A stretch of DNA of 23,805 bases from an uncultured Eggerthella sp. (GTDB taxonomy: Bacteria; Actinomycetota; Coriobacteriia; Coriobacteriales; Eggerthellaceae). The stretch is taken from contig UQML01000027.1 in the NCBI GenBank assembly GCA_900542265.1, positions 1 through 23,805 of the forward strand. The letters are read 5' to 3'. The notes beneath the pieces were generated by a model, which was not told the origin of the DNA, made no database searches, and saw only the letters and a program-made list of their open reading frames with translations. The position numbers were made by a program, and so were the translations under genes. Every line of letters starts with the position of its first letter. Positions within the stretch are counted from its first letter, which is position 1. Below, piece by piece: positions 22,262 through 23,805 of the stretch.

Positions 22262-22954
22262 TCACTCTTTGCTCCGTCCCATACCAACCAACAAAACAGC
22301 TAGCGTCACCTTAATCATATAGTAAATACTTGATAAAAACCTGATAGAAGACACGCCACCTTGACGCTCATGCATAACAACTTGAACTTCTTGAATATTA
22401 AGCTGCTTTTTTTTAGCAGCTACAATCGATTCTGGCTCTGGATAATCGGCGGGGTAATCATAGCTAAAAAGCTTCAACGCTTTTGGCCCTGTTGCTCTAA
22501 ATCCTGAAGTTGGATCGGTAACTTTTAGACCGCATGAAAGCCGTATTGCTCCACAAAGCCATTTTATCCCCACGCGCCTCATAAATGTTGATTTGAAGCC
22601 TTCTTGCTCAATTAAAAATCTTGAACCGACAACCAAATCCGCACCATTCTCAATTTCACTTAATAATGTCGGAATATATTCGGCATCATGTTGTCCATCA
22701 CCATCAAATTGAATATCGACATCATATCCATTTTCAAGCGCATATTTATGACCCGCTTGCACAGCACCTCCAATACCTAGATTCTCCTTCAAATCTAGAT
22801 AATTGAGCCCATTTGCTTTGCATATCTCAGCGGTTGAGTCCGACGAGCCATCATTAATCACTACATAGTCATATCCTGCTTTAATAACAGAACCAACAGT
22901 TTTCAATAACGCATCTTGCTCGTTGTATGCCGGTATAATGACAAGCGCGCGCAC
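22262..22954 (-). CDS. Glycosyltransferase family 2 protein, polyprenyl-phosphate sugar transferase type
   Basis: The GT-A domain starts at once (RALVIIPAYNEQDAL), with YVVINDGSSDST, NLGIGGAVQAGHKYA, the metal motif IQFDGDGQHDAEY, GSRF, and DPTSGFRA. These are marks of the dolichol/undecaprenyl-phosphate mannose- or glucose-synthase branch. The product (about 230 residues) has no large membrane domain of its own apart from a hydrophobic C-terminal stretch, and DUF2304 follows directly. I start at GTG 22952-22954, five bases after AAAGG. An ATG at 23018-23020 would add 22 residues made from a 15-bp duplication, lacks a ribosome site and would leave only 17 bp to the divergent gene. The longer form cannot be excluded. 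Confidence 0.85.
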   Translation of the reverse strand: MRALVIIPAYNEQDALLKTVGSVIKAGYDYVVINDGSSDSTAEICKANGLNYLDLKENLGIGGAVQAGHKYALENGYDVDIQFDGDGQHDAEYIPTLLSEIENGADLVVGSRFLIEQEGFKSTFMRRVGIKWLCGAIRLSCGLKVTDPTSGFRATGPKALKLFSYDYPADYPEPESIVAAKKKQLNIQEVQVVMHERQGGVSSIRFLSSIYYMIKVTLAVLLVGMGRSKE

Positions 22955-22959
22955 TTTAG

Positions 22960-22989
22960 CCTTTCTTGTGTATACCTTTCTTGTGTATA
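22960..22989. repeat. Perfect 15-bp tandem duplication near the GT2 start
   Basis: CCTTTCTTGTGTATA occurs twice head to tail (22960-22974, 22975-22989). On the minus strand each copy carries AAGAAAGG, so the duplication also duplicates the ribosome-site sequence of the gene at 22262-22954. Confidence 0.9.
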
Positions 22990-23037
22990 TAATCTTATTA
23001 AGTTTATCACCCAAACTCATAAGTTAGAATTCTTTTT

Positions 23038-23805
23038 ATGAATAGATGTTTTTGTATCTGTTCGGCAAATTATTTACCGAACATTGGCGGAATAGAGAAA
23101 TATACAGAGGCGCTTGCTCACGCTTTAGCCAATTTTGGCAATCACGTGATTATTATAACCAACAACACATTCAATCTTGCTGATCACGAATTTCTCTCTG
23201 AGCAAATTGAAATATATCGTCTTCCATGCTTCCCTTTAATTAATGGAAGACTACCTATACCAAAACGAAATCACGTATATAAAAAGCTCTTGCAGGAAAT
23301 TAAAGAAAGGCCGATCGACTACATATCGATTAATGCTCGTTTTTACCCATTAACATTTGAATGCGTAAAATTAGCAGAGTCCTTGGGTATCAAACCTCTT
23401 GTAACTGATCATGGATCAGCCTATCTAACATTGGGCAATCCAATATTAGATAAAGCAGTCTCAAAATATGAAGATTTCATTACTTCAAGACTGATAAAAC
23501 ACGATATAGATTTCTATGGCGTTTCTCAACTGAGCGTGACTTGGTTAAAGCATTTTGGGATTGACGCGTGCGGAGTCCTCAACAACTCTATAGATGCAGT
23601 TGAATTTAGAAATAGCAGTAACAGTATCATGTGGAAGAATAAACTCAACCTCCCAAAAAATTCAATACTCGTAGTGTTTACGGGACGATTAATACCAGAA
23701 AAGGGCATTACAGCATTACTGAATACCGCAAAAGCATTGAATAATAGAAAGGATATTCATTTTGCTATTGCAGGTGACGGTCCATTAAAAAACGAAATTC
23801 TAGAC
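23038..23805 (+). CDS. Glycosyltransferase family 4 protein, 5' part
   Basis: The frame is open from ATG 23038 to the end of the window (256 residues, 3' end missing because the window stops). The N-terminal part reads ANYLPNIGGIEKYTEALAHA, the glycine-rich acceptor-side loop of GT4 (GT-B) enzymes. The start of the donor domain is seen in SILVVFTGRLIPEKGI, followed by FAIAGDGPLKNEI. It would add a sugar from a nucleotide donor to the growing glycan. It is divergent from the polyprenyl-type GT2 gene. The ribosome site is weak. Base composition is clearly AT-richer than the left part of the window, as is common in surface-glycan loci. Confidence 0.9.
   Translation, partial: MNRCFCICSANYLPNIGGIEKYTEALAHALANFGNHVIIITNNTFNLADHEFLSEQIEIYRLPCFPLINGRLPIPKRNHVYKKLLQEIKERPIDYISINARFYPLTFECVKLAESLGIKPLVTDHGSAYLTLGNPILDKAVSKYEDFITSRLIKHDIDFYGVSQLSVTWLKHFGIDACGVLNNSIDAVEFRNSSNSIMWKNKLNLPKNSILVVFTGRLIPEKGITALLNTAKALNNRKDIHFAIAGDGPLKNEILD

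Overview
The window looks like a chromosomal fragment from an actinobacterium of the class Coriobacteriia, most likely the Olsenella/Atopobium/Lancefieldella group. This is a judgement from the look of the proteins, the moderate GC content and the presence of both shikimate and MEP-pathway genes; no search was run. The first 47 bases are not genomic. They are the end of an Illumina P5/Nextera adapter with an 8-base index, so the left edge is a contig end.

Left part (48-9000): housekeeping genes, mostly on the minus strand. After an ecfT 3' fragment (+) come aroK and a secreted/membrane DUF2207 protein, then tRNA-Ser(GCU) (+), crcB and a LemA-family gene, then ispE and tadA, then tRNA-Ser(UGA) (+), then aroE and pyrE. 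ispE carries an apparent one-base frameshift near its 3' end. Each tRNA-Ser gene is followed by a hairpin terminator and, about 120 nt past the tRNA end, by one of two diverged copies of a roughly 275-bp element that does not appear to be coding. This pair is the most unusual DNA-level structure in the window.

Middle part (9000-13150): a plus-strand run of an Rrf2-type regulator with three cysteines, an M14/aspartoacylase-like zinc hydrolase with a low-complexity insert, and a stand-alone histidine phosphotransfer (HPt) protein. A minus-strand, AT-richer AAA/DUF4143 ATPase follows, with an imperfect 13-bp inverted repeat just upstream of its start.

Right part (13200-23805): a cell-surface polysaccharide locus. 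It contains a TagO/WecA-like initiating sugar-phosphate transferase (-), two GT2 glycosyltransferases (+), and a long minus-strand run: GT2 (polyprenyl-phosphate type), DUF2304 membrane protein, rfbA, rfbD, rfbB, rfbC, GT2. A GT4 glycosyltransferase (+) runs off the right end. Together these make dTDP-L-rhamnose, start a glycan on undecaprenyl phosphate and extend it.

A recurring feature is short, decaying direct tandem duplications (9-30 bp units) at gene 3' ends and in gaps: at aroK, lemA, ispE, tadA, upstream of the M14 gene, inside it and downstream of it, and at the 5' end of the 22.9-kb GT2 gene. No CRISPR array, insertion sequence or rRNA was seen.
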